A DNA stretch of 40,050 nucleotides from Thermomucor indicae-seudaticae. Lineage: Eukaryota; Mucoromycota; Mucoromycetes; Mucorales; Lichtheimiaceae. Under the pieces are notes generated by a model, which saw only the letters and a program-made list of their open reading frames with translations, ran no database searches and had not been told where the DNA came from. The position numbers and the translations under genes were made by a program. This document shows, piece after piece, positions 8,627 through 18,930 of the stretch (position 1 is its first letter; each line of letters begins with the position of its first letter). The stretch spans positions 1 through 40,050 of the forward strand of contig JSYX01000309.1 in NCBI GenBank assembly GCA_000787465.1. Direction: 5' to 3'.

Positions 8627-10227
8627 ATGAAACGCCTGGTGCCGTCGATCTTGTACGCCTTGGGTCTTCTTATGATATTATGGCTCGTGATAGGCGCCAT
8701 CATGCTATCCAACAAGTCATCATCATCAACAACAACAGCAACAGCACCATGGAGCCGATCTGGTCTCCCCAGTATACAACAAGGTATGCTTTCTTTTTAA
8801 ACTGTATAATATCCAACTGTTGCTGACCAAGCAAAAAAAAATAATCAGAATTGATTGTGATGCCACTGAACGGGACAAACATCACGTCGCACGTTCAGTT
8901 TGTTTACGGCGTATGGCACTACGAAAGGAACTTGGTCGTGGCCGAAAGTCTGCCGAAACCGCCGCACCAAGGATTGCAGGGTATCCTTTATGACCATGGC
9001 GAGTCATGTCTGGAGAGCCTCGATCCGGATGTGCAGCGGGTCCAGTTTCCAGACCCAAGTGTGACCCGGATTGCGCTGATCCGGCGCGGCAACTGCTCGT
9101 TTACTGAAAAGCTGTGGCATGCTGAACAGGACGGAGCCAGTGCTGCGATCGTATACGACAACGTTTCGTTTGATCAAGACCCGGCAGCCTGGAGCGGCAT
9201 GGTATGGTTAAAATTAATTACTGGCAATAAGGCACACTTGCCTTTCTGACAATCGGCTAGACGGTAGAGCCCAATGTGGTCCACATCCCAGCCTATTATG
9301 TGGACCGCAGTATCGGCCTCGAACTCTTGGACAGGATCAAGAACGTCTCGAGCTTCATCAGGGAAAAGATGGCCATCCAAGAAGGATCCGAACCCTTGAC
9401 GCGCGTCACCCTGTTTCCTCCCGAAAAGCCGAATCTGGATCCATGGCAATTTGCGTTGATCATTATCGGCGTCGTGATCGTGGCTAGCCTCGTGATTATA
9501 TGTAAGTCCTTTCTAAACAAAAACGTTAGGATATTTCTCTTGTTTGACCGGTTTGGAGGGGGGCAACAGTGTCACTGCAGGTTCACTTGTGGCTCATGAA
9601 CCGGCGTAGAAGGAGACAACTGCGAGCCGCACCAGCGGATCGTCAGCGGTCGCCTTCGACTCGCTTTCATTGCCCCACGAAAAGGCACATGACGCAGGAA
9701 GAAGTCGACAAACTGCCGACGCGGATCTACGGATATCAGCAGGAGGACGAACACGGAGAAGAAGACGACGACGTATCATCTAGCGATAACAGAAGCGGTT
9801 GTGTCATTTGTCTTGAAGCGTTTGAACCAGACGACGTGTTGCGCATTCTGCCATGTCAGCACGAGTATCACCGAGACTGCATTGGTAAGTACAATAGACC
9901 CTGATCGTGTTCTGGCAACACACTCTTTAACTTGGTCGTTTGTTTGTTTGTTTGTTAGATGCCTGGTTAACCAAAAAGAGTTCCGTTTGTCCGTTGTGTG
10001 TCCAAACGGTCCGTATGCCCCCGCAGGCACACATCCAGGCACGAGACGCCGCTTGGCATCTGGGTATCGTCAGTGGCGACGACGACGACCACCACCACCA
10101 CCACCATAGCCAGAGTCTGGAAATGGAAGACATTCTGGACACCTGGCATCGATTATCAAGACAGCCTTCCGTGACGATGCGTCAACAACAGTCTACTACT
10201 ACTACTACTACTACTACTACTAATTAA
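8627..10227 (+). CDS. PA-TM-RING ubiquitin ligase, copy 1 (RING-H2)
   Basis: Membrane-anchored E3 ligase of the RNF13/GRAIL type, which ubiquitinates targets at endosomal or vacuolar membranes. Five exons: 8627-8783, 8849-9201, 9261-9501, 9570-9884 and 9959-10227, 444 residues, all in phase. An N-terminal hydrophobic segment (residues about 8-30) is a signal or anchor. The protease-associated domain follows, with RRGNCSF, FTEKLWHAEQDGASAAIVYDN and ending before residue 200. A second membrane helix lies at about 231-251 (FALIIIGVVIVASLVII), then an Arg-rich stop-transfer. The RING is at 328-369: CVIC, CQHEYHRDC, then WLT and CPLC, the C3H2C3 pattern usual for the family. The tail has an Asp4-His6 run and ends in nine Thr from an ACT microsatellite. 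A close structural paralogue lies at 37934-39627. The chosen start is the first Met giving a signal; an upstream in-frame Met would add 24 residues. Confidence 0.88.
10192..10221 (+). repeat. ACT trinucleotide microsatellite in coding sequence
   Basis: About ten ACT units encode the poly-Thr end of PA-TM-RING copy 1, directly before the final Asn and stop. Length changes by whole units would only alter Thr number. Confidence 0.85.
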
Positions 10228-10581
10228 GCAAAATCATCTTCTAATAAAGATCCCGTGGTTCGTTACAGTTATATCTCCCAAATTTGGAAAATGGGCAGCC
10301 AAACATCCTCTCTCTTTAATTGATCATTGTCTTTTTGTATGTTTCGAGCGATCAGCGCTTATCAGGTATACAGTCATCAAATGAGCAGTCTTTACCTGTG
10401 ACCTGGACTGTATCAGCATTTACTGCAGTAGCTCATCATTGACTATCTTTTCTAAGAAAATATGGAACCGCAACCTCCTATTCCCCTTGATTGAAGCAAA
10501 AAGTTAGGCCTACCGGTCCGTATAGTGAACAACAAATAGTGATAACCTAGATTGTGTATTGTCTTAATATGTAACTAGTAA
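10228..10581. terminator. Shared 3' region of convergent genes
   Basis: Lies between the stops of PA-TM-RING copy 1 (+) and the dioxygenase (-). AATAAA at 10243-10248, 16 bases after the stop of copy 1, is a plausible polyadenylation signal. Bases about 10270-10370 resemble the relic at 8141-8230. No gene seen. Confidence 0.4.
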
Positions 10582-13120
10582 CTACGCACTTTGAACAGAG
10601 TTGTTGTTGTTGTTTTTTGGTACATTAAACAGATACTTCATTTCCTCATCGGAAAATGCAGGCTGTTGATTGGCATTGGCCTCCGGAAGGAGTCTTCTGA
10701 TCATGTCCGGCAAGACGCGGCCGTACTGCTTTGGATCGCCCTTGGCGTAGTTGTAGCCCCAGTTTGTCAGGTTGGCTGGTGTAAGCTCTTGTGAAGCAAT
10801 ACGATCTGAAGAAAAGGGAGAGTTCAATGTCTCTGCATTCTTATCCTACATGCAATAACCCACTTACCGTTACGAAGCAGATTCACTGCGTCGCTCAGTA
10901 TAGCGCGACCCATGGTATACGGCAACCGCAACCCAGTCACCTTGTTCCGCTCGACCATGAGCCCAGTGTACAGCTCGACCTGATCCGGGGTCCCGTAGAG
11001 CTCCTTCAGCGCCTGCTGGATCTCGGGCTTCTCGCTAAAGTCCTCAAACGACGTCAGCGGTGTCAGGTTCAGGTGGCGCCGGAGATCATTGAACGTGCAC
11101 GTCTTGAGCTGCCGGCCTTGCATGATGCCCGCCATCTCCACGCGTGCAAACGCCGCGGGCGTGTTGCCGCCATTGCCCAGCTCGGACGCTATCTGCTGGT
11201 ACCCGCGTCGCAGGAACTGCGCCAGATGGAAATCGGTGAATCGGCCCGTCTTCAAATCGCGGTGGGCACCGGCAATCGGTAGACCCAGTGCCAGCTCTTC
11301 TGGGCTCGCGTGCACAAACGCGTCATTGAATGCGGGTAAAAGCGCCTCAAACACGCCCTGGACTGTCCCGTTGGTCAGGTCTGTTCCGCCTTGACCATTG
11401 GTACTTGCGGACGACGACGACGACAGCTGCGATTCCCAGGTTTGGCCCAGCAGCGCCATCACCGAGTCGAGCCATTCCGTGTCTTCCTTGCCGAGCGCCA
11501 TGTGCCACCGGTACACAAAGTTGAATTCCACAGAAACGGCGTTGCCGTAGACCGGCCACGATGGCGTCGCGAGTGGGTTCAGGACAAAGTAAGAGTCGGG
11601 GCTGGCGCCGACAATCGTGCGCACGTATTCATGCAAAATGATATTGATGTAACTATGATCATTGTCGTGAGGCTCACTCCGCCCGCTATCGATATGCCTT
11701 CGAATAGACTTACCAGGCGTTGTTGATAAGTCGTGCGGTCTGGAACAACTTCTCATCTTGCTCTTCTTCTGTGGCCAGGGCTTGACCGGGTCCATACGAG
11801 AACTGTCCATTTTCATTCTTTTCCAGTAACGTCTTTGCGATATAGTTGTGGTTTCGAGAGAACAAGACCATCAACGCACCGACGCCTGATCTCTCTCTTT
11901 CTTTAGTATGATTCCCTCACACACGCACACAACGAACATACCAGGCGGTTGAATCACAAGACGCTTGTCGAACCATTGGTCTGGCTTCAAAAGTCCGCCC
12001 TTCATTTGACGCACAGACTCTTGATCCTTTCGATTAAATCCATACAACGGCGACCTAACCCGCATCCATCATGAGCACAAAAAGACTTCTTATGCAATTC
12101 CCCCCTCCCCACTTACAAGTCAGCATAGCTCGTCGTCAGATTCCTCATTGGATTCTTGGGGTCGGTATAGAACAGGTCGTGTGTAATGATCGTCGCCAAA
12201 TAAAACAACAGCATGTTGATCCCAGCCTTGTGTGGCGTAAACGTCTGACGCTTCAAGATCCGGTTAAACACCTCGGCGGGTGAAGGCAAGTTTTCATTGG
12301 CCATGGACGTGGGTGTTACTGTGCGCGTATAGTTTGTCCCTGCCTTGCCCTTTTGGAATGTCAACCCCACTGTGTTCTCTCACACACTCTTATCTAAAGT
12401 TAAACTTACTGCATCGGGAAACCAAACGCTGTTGTAACTGCCATCCGCTGACCGAAAGTTGTAGCCAACAAAGTTGATGAACGGCTTATGAATGTCGTTA
12501 TAAAACGTGTCAATCAGAGGCTGGGTCACGGCAAAGATCAGGTCGTCTTGTGCAGGGCCCATGGTGGCCAGGATTTTCATCACGGCCTCAAACGTGTTGT
12601 GGCGATCGTTGACGGGTGCATTGGCACTCAAAAGGCTATCCCCCCTTGTGTCATTCAATCCATATACAAAAAGAGAAAAGATCAATAATCACCTCTCGAT
12701 AATGCCACGGATCATGGTGCGCTGATGACTCAGTGGCAAAGACAACAACTCCTTGATGGCCTTGGTATTCGTAGGCGTCAGGCCAGTCATTTGCTCGAGA
12801 TTCTTGATCAGCGCGCCCACGGTCCATGCTGCGCCTTCCGGTTCGTGCGACGGCGTGTATCCAATCTCGTCGTCGTCGTCGCTAAAGGGTTGAAGCACCC
12901 GCTTGAGAACACCCTTGATGCCTCCTCCAGCCTTCTTGTCCTTTTCGTTGGACGCCTCCCGCACGTTCATCACAAGCGCCTGTAACGCACGCAGCAACCC
13001 AGGCTCGCCAGACTCCTTTTGAATCGCCTGAATCAGCGACCATCCTTTGTTCTGCTGCTGTGTTGTTATCTCGGAGGACGATGGCGAGCGCTGTACTACA
13101 GCGCGCTGCGGTCGTGTCAT
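10582..13120 (-). CDS. Fatty-acid (linoleate) dioxygenase, heme peroxidase domain only
   Basis: Resembles the N-terminal dioxygenase half of fungal psi-producing oxygenases and linoleate diol synthases, which add O2 to C18 fatty acids to make hydroperoxide precursors of oxylipin signals. Seven exons: 13120-12693, 12635-12410, 12349-12117, 12054-11942, 11885-11714, 11652-10868 and 10805-10582; 726 residues, all in phase. Key residues are present: distal heme His275 in LATIITHDLF, SPLYG near 300, and the catalytic Tyr438 and proximal His441 in EFNFVYRWH. Residues 1-140 are a divergent N-terminal region. The family usually continues into a C-terminal P450 domain of about 400 residues that isomerises the hydroperoxide; here the stop follows closely after the dioxygenase domain, after an Asn-rich tail, with no P450 Cys motif. 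It would therefore release hydroperoxide unless a partner is encoded elsewhere. Confidence 0.87.
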
Positions 13121-13362
13121 AATCTGTTGATGCGATAACTGCCCATTTTTTTTGCTTTTTTATCAATAATCATTTCTTTCTGGTCTTTGCGATTTTGGGG
13201 GCCTCACCATGGAAGAAATAAACGATAGAGAGACTGGGGAAAAAAAGAAAGAAAAAGAGAATTTATTTGCAAGCTTTAGGATATGCCTACGTGCAGGGCG
13301 GACCGAACCATACGGTAACGCAAGACATTCTTTATGCAGGGACATTTTTGGAATTAGCTAGA

Positions 13363-14434
13363 CTATTTGAGGAACTTGTTCATCAATTTAGCCGCAAGGT
13401 CTGCACTGCCACTGCTATGATGCTGTTGTTGCTGATACTGCTGCTGCTGCTGATGACCTCCATGTTGTTGTTGTTGTTGCATAGCTTGACTGATAAACGA
13501 ACCAACCATGCCACTCAATCCTGATGACGAAGAAGACGACTGGTGCTGTTGTGAACCCCCAGCTGCTTGACCCATCAGCATTCCCATCATGCTACCAAGT
13601 CCTCCACCACTGCCTGCCGATCCTCCACCATGCTGTTGCTGTTGCTTTTGGGTATACAACTTGATCGCCATCATGACCGCCTGCTGGATCGCTTGTGACT
13701 TGTCACCCGATGACGCACCACTAGCACCATGCTGCTTTGTAAAAAGCTTGGCTGCTTCGGCCATGGCCATGCCAAGCAAAGCATTCATGCCTCCATTTTC
13801 ACCACTCGCCTTGTGATTTTCCATAGCTTGCATCGCTGCAGCTGACCCAATATCATGGGCCGAGCCTCCTCCTCCTCCTGCTGGTGCACCACCGCCACCA
13901 TAGTATTGTTGATGCGACTGTTGCGCATGTTGTATGTCTTGTGCTGAAGCGGCCTCCTGATGGTGTTTGTTACCCATGACGTTGGCCATCACGTTAGAAA
14001 ATAATCCACGGTCGGCTTCGTCGGGTGCATGCTGCGAAGCATATCGCGCGACTTCTTCGTGGTCTGGTGCAGGGTACCCGTATGCAGAAGGCGGTGGAGG
14101 GTATTGTTGCTGCTGCTGCTGGTGACCGTAATGGTGTTGTTGTCCATAGGGCTCGGCTGACGAGCCGTAGCCAGAAGGGGGCGGGTATTGTTGCTGCTGC
14201 TGCTGGTGACCGTAATGGTGTTGTTGTCCATAGGGCTCGGCTGACGAGCTGTAGCCAGAAGGCGGCGGAGGGTATCGTTGCTGTTGCTGTCCATGCGTAA
14301 TATGACTGCCACCGCCTACCCGTCTATAAGCTTTTTGTCTGGAACCAACCAAGAATACAAAACAAACCTTGGTAGCTAGCGGCTTCGCCCTGAGGAGGAG
14401 GAGGGTATGGATTATTGTTGTAGTAGTTCGACAT
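13363..14434 (-). CDS. Gln/Gly/His-rich DUF7721-like protein
   Basis: Two exons (14434-14368 and 14315-13363), 339 residues. Exon 1 starts MSNYYNNNPYPPPPQGEAAS and the intron (14367-14316) is phase 1. After a proline and glutamine-rich head, residues from about 105 hold a helical region with the pattern EVARYASQHA, GLFSNVMANVMG, SAAAMQAMENH and NALLGMAMAEAAKLF, followed by QAVMMAIKLYTQ. That resembles a widespread fungal domain of unknown function (DUF7721, from memory). The helices contain small-residue MAMAEA-type repeats. The head contains two nearly identical 28-residue units (SGYxSSAEPYGQQHHYGHQ, Gln run, YPPP). The tail is poly-Gln/His/Ser. Low-complexity content suggests a condensate or stress-linked role, but no function is established. 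It shares a 103-bp promoter with the aminopeptidase. Confidence 0.75.
14090..14275 (-). repeat. Tandem duplication inside the DUF7721-like gene
   Basis: Two adjacent units of about 84 bases, almost identical at DNA level, each encode SSAEPYGQQHHYGHQ plus a Gln run and YPPP. Differences are confined to a few bases, so the duplication is recent or kept homogeneous. Confidence 0.85.
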
Positions 14435-14537
14435 CTAGTGTGGGTAAAGGAGAAAGAGAAGAAAGACCGAAGATGAAACGCGGTCCGACAACAACAGAAA
14501 TCCCGTCTGTGTTTCACCGCATACGCATTGCTCAACC
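14435..14537. promoter_or_regulatory. Bidirectional promoter, DUF7721-like gene and aminopeptidase
   Basis: Only 103 bases separate the two divergent start codons, so the genes must share promoter elements. The stretch is purine-rich on the plus strand (GGAGAAAGAGAAGAAAG). No TATA box was seen. Confidence 0.5.
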
Positions 14538-16492
14538 ATGCTGCTCCTGCAACGACCGGCCGTTGCTCTCTACCGCTCTTCTCGACTCCTGCCACGTGTT
14601 TCATTGCGTGCATTCACCAACAAGCAAGGCTACGATGCGCTCGTGTTGGGAGCATACACGAACGGCGATCTGGCGTTAGCCGCCAGCACAGACATTACGT
14701 CCTCGACACGCAGTCATATCCTTGACCAACTCGCATGCACCAAGTTTAAAAAGCCAGGTGACGTATGCCTTCTCTACAATGTCGGCGGTGTCAAGCAGGT
14801 TGCGGTTGTGTCACTCGGTGACAAGAATCTGCAACTGAAGCAGCCTGTTCTTTTGGATTCCGTTCGGAAGGCGGTAAAGTATAAATGACATTAGCAGGTA
14901 GACGAAGACGAACGGACTCATGCCCTCTCTCTCTCTGTGAATAAAGGCAGCCATTGGTGTTCTTACGCTCAAGAAACATGCCATAAACGACAATATCCAT
15001 ATCGGGGTCGACGTGTCTGTGGACGCGCATGCTGCGGCCGAAGGAGCCACCTTGGCCCAGTTCTCTTTTGATAAACTCAAAAACAAAAAGGACCCTGTGA
15101 TCCGTATCGGGCCGTTCGGTACTCCTAGTAATGAATCTTCTTCTTCATTGGGATGGGAAAGCGGACAGATTTATGGCACGGCACAAAACTTGGCGCGGAT
15201 GCTCATGACCACCCCGGCCAATTTGATGACGCCCAAACTGTTTTCGGAGGAAGTCGCGTATCTCTTGGCCGGTCTGGAGAATGTCGAGGTGGTCGTGCAT
15301 GATAAGGATTGGGCCGTTCGGAATAAGATGAATGCGTTCTTGTCGGTTGCTCAAGGAAGGTCTGTCTCTGTCTAATCGGGGAAACCGAGGGGGCGTGATG
15401 CGTGTCAGCTCACACCAACTTTTTTTTTGCATAGCAATGAGCCTCTCAGGTTCCTCGAAATTCATTACAAGGGTGGTCGTCCAGATGGTCCTATTCATGG
15501 ATTGGTTGGAAAAGGTTCGTGAGTTATCGTGAATGAACGTTGGTCGTCGTAACTCATTTCTTCCTTTATAGGCGTTACATTTGATTCGTAGGTTTTACAC
15601 GGTTTATATCCGTCCATAAGAAAAAGCAGCTGAATAGTTTCTGTTTAGGGGAGGAATTTCGATCAAGCCGTCGCAGAACATGGAGCTCATGAAGGGAGAC
15701 ATGGGTGGTGCTGCAGCGGTGGCCAGTGCCATGTATGCCATCAGCAAGTTGAGGTTACCTGTCAACGTGGTGGCCATGATTCCTCTGTGTGAGAACCTGC
15801 CATCCGGTAGCGCTACCAAGCCCGGCGACGTGGTCAAAGCCATGAATGGTAAATCGATTGAAATCACCAATACGGACGCTGAAGGCCGGCTCATCTTGGT
15901 AAGTAGATAACTGTAACTTTTTTATACATATGATACGCTAACTAACTAACTGACTGACTGACTAAAGGCCGATGCTCTTTACTATCTGAGCTCGACGTAC
16001 TCGCCACGCAGCCTGATTGACGTTGCGACGTTGACGGGAGCAATGGACGTTGCACTGGGTCAAACATTTGCGGGCGTGTTTACGAACTCGGACGAACTCT
16101 GGGAACAGCTCCAAGTAGCGGGCGAATGGACAGCAGACCAATTCTGGCGTATGCCGTTGCACGAGGATTATCTGGAAACGATGCAGGCATCGTCTGTAGC
16201 AGACCTGCTGAATGCAGAGAAGAGTCGGTCAGCTGGGTCTTGCACAGCCGCAGCGTTTTTGAAGGAATTTGTGGCTGGTCTTGATAATGAAGGACAAGAG
16301 TCAACGATTCAGTGGGCTCACATAGATATTGCTGGTGTTATGGATTGTCAATCACCCAAAGGATACAACCTCAAGGGCATGACTGGTAAGTGGGGGAATA
16401 GCCGAGTTATCGACAAGTGTAAAAGTAACCTTCCTTGTGCAGGACGACCTACACGATCACTTGTTGAATATATTAGACGTCTTGCCCAATAA
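14538..16492 (+). CDS. Leucyl aminopeptidase (M17), probably mitochondrial
   Basis: M17 enzymes release N-terminal residues using two metal ions and act as hexamers. Seven exons: 14538-14873, 14947-15359, 15435-15514, 15572-15587, 15649-15898, 15968-16385 and 16443-16492; 520 residues, all phases closing. The metal and catalytic motifs are intact: VGKGVTFDSGG (Lys and Asp) and [14 protein letters not shown] (Asp, Glu, Arg), with [11 protein letters not shown] between. Exon 4 is only 16 bases and encodes VTFDS, so it cannot be skipped without losing the metal site. The N-terminal [20 protein letters not shown] is Arg-rich, has no acidic residues and looks like a mitochondrial presequence; fungal M17 enzymes are more often described as cytosolic. 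The body of the enzyme starts at about residue 30. An alternative start further in is possible, but none has an obvious advantage. Confidence 0.9.
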
Positions 16493-16730
16493 TAAGAATA
16501 ATAATAAATTGTTAATTTTCGAGAGTGCTGAAGAGTCGATTGTAGATATAAGGGATGTGGTCGTCACGTGGATGGTGTGAGAAGAGGGCGTCAAGTTCAA
16601 CGAAAAACAACTGGGCTTTTATTTTTCTCACTCTTTACACTTGTACTGCCCTTTCCCCTCCGCCTCACTTTTTTTCTTTCTTTTCTTTGGACCAGTAACG
16701 GACGAGCCCGAACGGAAAAAAAAGAAGACG

Positions 16731-18338
16731 ATGCTGGCACCGACCTTTGATCTTGCAAAATATCCCACAGTCGATACCATTCGGTTACTGGCCTCGTTAT
16801 TGGAGCGAATGACGACGGCCAATGATCAGTTGAACAGGGTTGCTGCCGCTGCAGCAGCTCGCAAAGAAAATGTCCGTCGCGCATCCTCAGCGTCGCTGTT
16901 GGCATCATCACCTGGGACTGCGTCTTCAGAAACTACTTATACCCGTTTCCACGCACGGTCTATTCCCGGTATTGATATCTATTCGTACCTGTCGCGCATC
17001 TTCAAGTACTGTCCGTGTGCGAATGAATGCTTCCTGAGTCTGCTGGTCTATTTTGACCGCATGTCCAAAAACGCACTGGCGCTCACAGGACGGCCGTTTA
17101 CCATTGATTCGTACAACATTCATCGGCTCATCATTGCTGGCGTGATGGTCTCGAGCAAATTTTTCAGTGATGTGTTTTATACTAATACTCGATACGCCAA
17201 GGTAATAAAAAACGTGGCTTTAAAGAAGAAGAAGGGCTCTAACACATGGATGGGGTTCAAGGTGGGCGGCTTACCAGTGTCAGAGCTCAATACGTTAGAG
17301 TTGGAGTTTCTGTACCTGAACGGCTTCAACTTGTCTGTGTCGATTTCTGAACTGCAACGTTACGGAGATCAACTGCTCAAAGTCGGATACATGGAACAGG
17401 AGATCCTGAAAAGCATCATGTACGAAACGCCGTCTTACAGTATCGCAGCCGCCCATATCCGACACGGACGCTCGACGTCGCTTAGCTCAGCTGTGCCTCC
17501 CATGCAAGACACGGACCCTGCGCGCAGCAAGGATACGTCGGTCGATCAATTATCTGAAATGACGGGACGCATGTCTTTGGACCAACATCCTCAGTACCCT
17601 GCTTATCATCTGCCCAAAATGGCTTCCAATGGCAGCCTGCGATCCAACAACATACGTCGGATGACGAGTCACCGTAGTCTGCGTCAGTCGCCTTGTTCTG
17701 TCTACAATTCACCCATGACAAGCCAAGAGAGTTACGATAATAATAATGAAGGGGTCGTGCAACAACCGATGATGCATCAGCAGCAGCAAAGAGGCTCATC
17801 GCCTCCTCCGGCGGCCGCGTATCGTCGTCCACATCGCCATAGCTTTATCACGGGCAGCAGCAGCAGCAGCGATGTGTGGCGTCAACAACAGCAACAGTCG
17901 TCACCACCGAAACAACAGTATATCCGGCAGCGTCATGGTAGCATGGGACTGGCCACCACCACTAGCAGTAGTAGTAGCGGTAGTAGCCCTGATCACCATC
18001 ATCACTACCATCGTGGTCCACGTCAGTCTCGTTCCAGTATCAATTTCTATCAACAGTCTGGATTCAGGAAATCCACACCGCCTCCTGGCTTTATTACTAC
18101 CACTGGAATCGAGACGGGTCCGTTTATGGATCAAGCCATAGGATCGTCTTCGGCTACGGCTGCTGCTGCTGCTGCCGCCGCTGCCGCCGCTGCCGCCGCT
18201 GCAGCAACCAGTTATGGAGCTTACTATCCGTATCATCCTCTTGGTATACCAACCCCACCACCCTCTTCTTCGCCTGTGCATCAGAAGCAACAGAATGCAC
18301 CCTCCCCATACCATTCCCAACCGATTGTGTATCTATAA
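16731..18338 (+). CDS. PHO80-like cyclin (PCL family)
   Basis: Pho80/Pcl cyclins bind Pho85-type CDKs and link nutrient state to transcription and glycogen control. Two exons (16731-17201, 17262-18338), 515 residues. The cyclin box runs from about 75 to 225 with YSYLSRIFKYCPC, LLVYFDRMSK, YNIHRLIIAGVMVSSKFFSD and, across the splice, FYTNTRYAK joined to VGGLPVSELNTLELEFL. That junction matches the family exactly, so 17202-17261 is an intron. It is 60 nt and contains no stop, so if retained it would insert 20 Lys-rich residues into the box. The C-terminal half is low-complexity Ser/Gln/His with a run of Ala (about 18165-18207). I chose the Met at 16731 because the earlier in-frame Met (16641) would add a hydrophobic, pyrimidine-tract-derived leader. 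Confidence 0.85.
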   Translation: MLAPTFDLAKYPTVDTIRLLASLLERMTTANDQLNRVAAAAAARKENVRRASSASLLASSPGTASSETTYTRFHARSIPGIDIYSYLSRIFKYCPCANECFLSLLVYFDRMSKNALALTGRPFTIDSYNIHRLIIAGVMVSSKFFSDVFYTNTRYAKVIKNVALKKKKGSNTWMGFKVGGLPVSELNTLELEFLYLNGFNLSVSISELQRYGDQLLKVGYMEQEILKSIMYETPSYSIAAAHIRHGRSTSLSSAVPPMQDTDPARSKDTSVDQLSEMTGRMSLDQHPQYPAYHLPKMASNGSLRSNNIRRMTSHRSLRQSPCSVYNSPMTSQESYDNNNEGVVQQPMMHQQQQRGSSPPPAAAYRRPHRHSFITGSSSSSDVWRQQQQQSSPPKQQYIRQRHGSMGLATTTSSSSSGSSPDHHHHYHRGPRQSRSSINFYQQSGFRKSTPPPGFITTTGIETGPFMDQAIGSSSATAAAAAAAAAAAAAAAATSYGAYYPYHPLGIPTPPPSSSPVHQKQQNAPSPYHSQPIVYL

Positions 18339-18930
18339 CTATCTATATCATGTATATATTTCTTTTCTTTTTTTAGCTTTGCATACATATCGCATGTTAT
18401 TCATTACATATTATTATCATTATTATTATTAAAGCGCGAATATCAATACTTGCTGATCAAATCTTCAAAGGTTTCTCCACATGATGATGATGACGACGAT
18501 GATCGTGTAACCCTGGAAGAAAGTAATCATGTGTGTGGATAGAAGGAAGAAGGTTTTTCCAGCGGATAAGCATTCAGGAAGTTGGGTTTTCCCCCGTCTC
18601 TTCTTAAAGTTGCAACCTCATAAAGAGATGCGTTCCTTGTTACTCGTGCTTTCTTTGGGTTAGATAGATATAAGATTTACATGTTTCCCCCCTCGCTAAA
18701 GTGATTTAACGTGTCTCTCTCATGATGGCCTTTTTTTTTGTGCTCTGGCAACTGATGGTGGTGTAAGGGCGGATGTTATATGGAATGACATCAGCTATTC
18801 CCGAAGAACGACCCCTGCCCTGCTGAGCTGAAAGCGGATCTTGTATCGCGGTATATAATGCACAACCAAGGCGCGTTTCCCCATTTGTTTTCCCTTTCTT
18901 TTTAAACCCCAAAAAAATCAGATAAACAAG
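18339..18930. promoter_or_regulatory. Intergenic region and citrate synthase promoter
   Basis: The first 100 bases are AT-rich 3' flank of the cyclin gene. A TATA box, TATATAA at 18852-18858, sits about 75 bases before the citrate synthase start and is the best core-promoter match in the window. A T-rich tract and an A-rich CAAG-ATG start context follow. Nothing else is recognised. Confidence 0.55.

Noticed and set aside
10791..11282. Plus-strand frame of 163 codons
   Set aside because: Antisense of the dioxygenase exon that carries the catalytic Tyr and His.
15945..15966. Short ACTGACTGACTAAAG repeat as a functional element
   Set aside because: Lies at the end of an intron and includes the branch-like CTAAC/CTGAC and acceptor; a simple tetranucleotide repeat.
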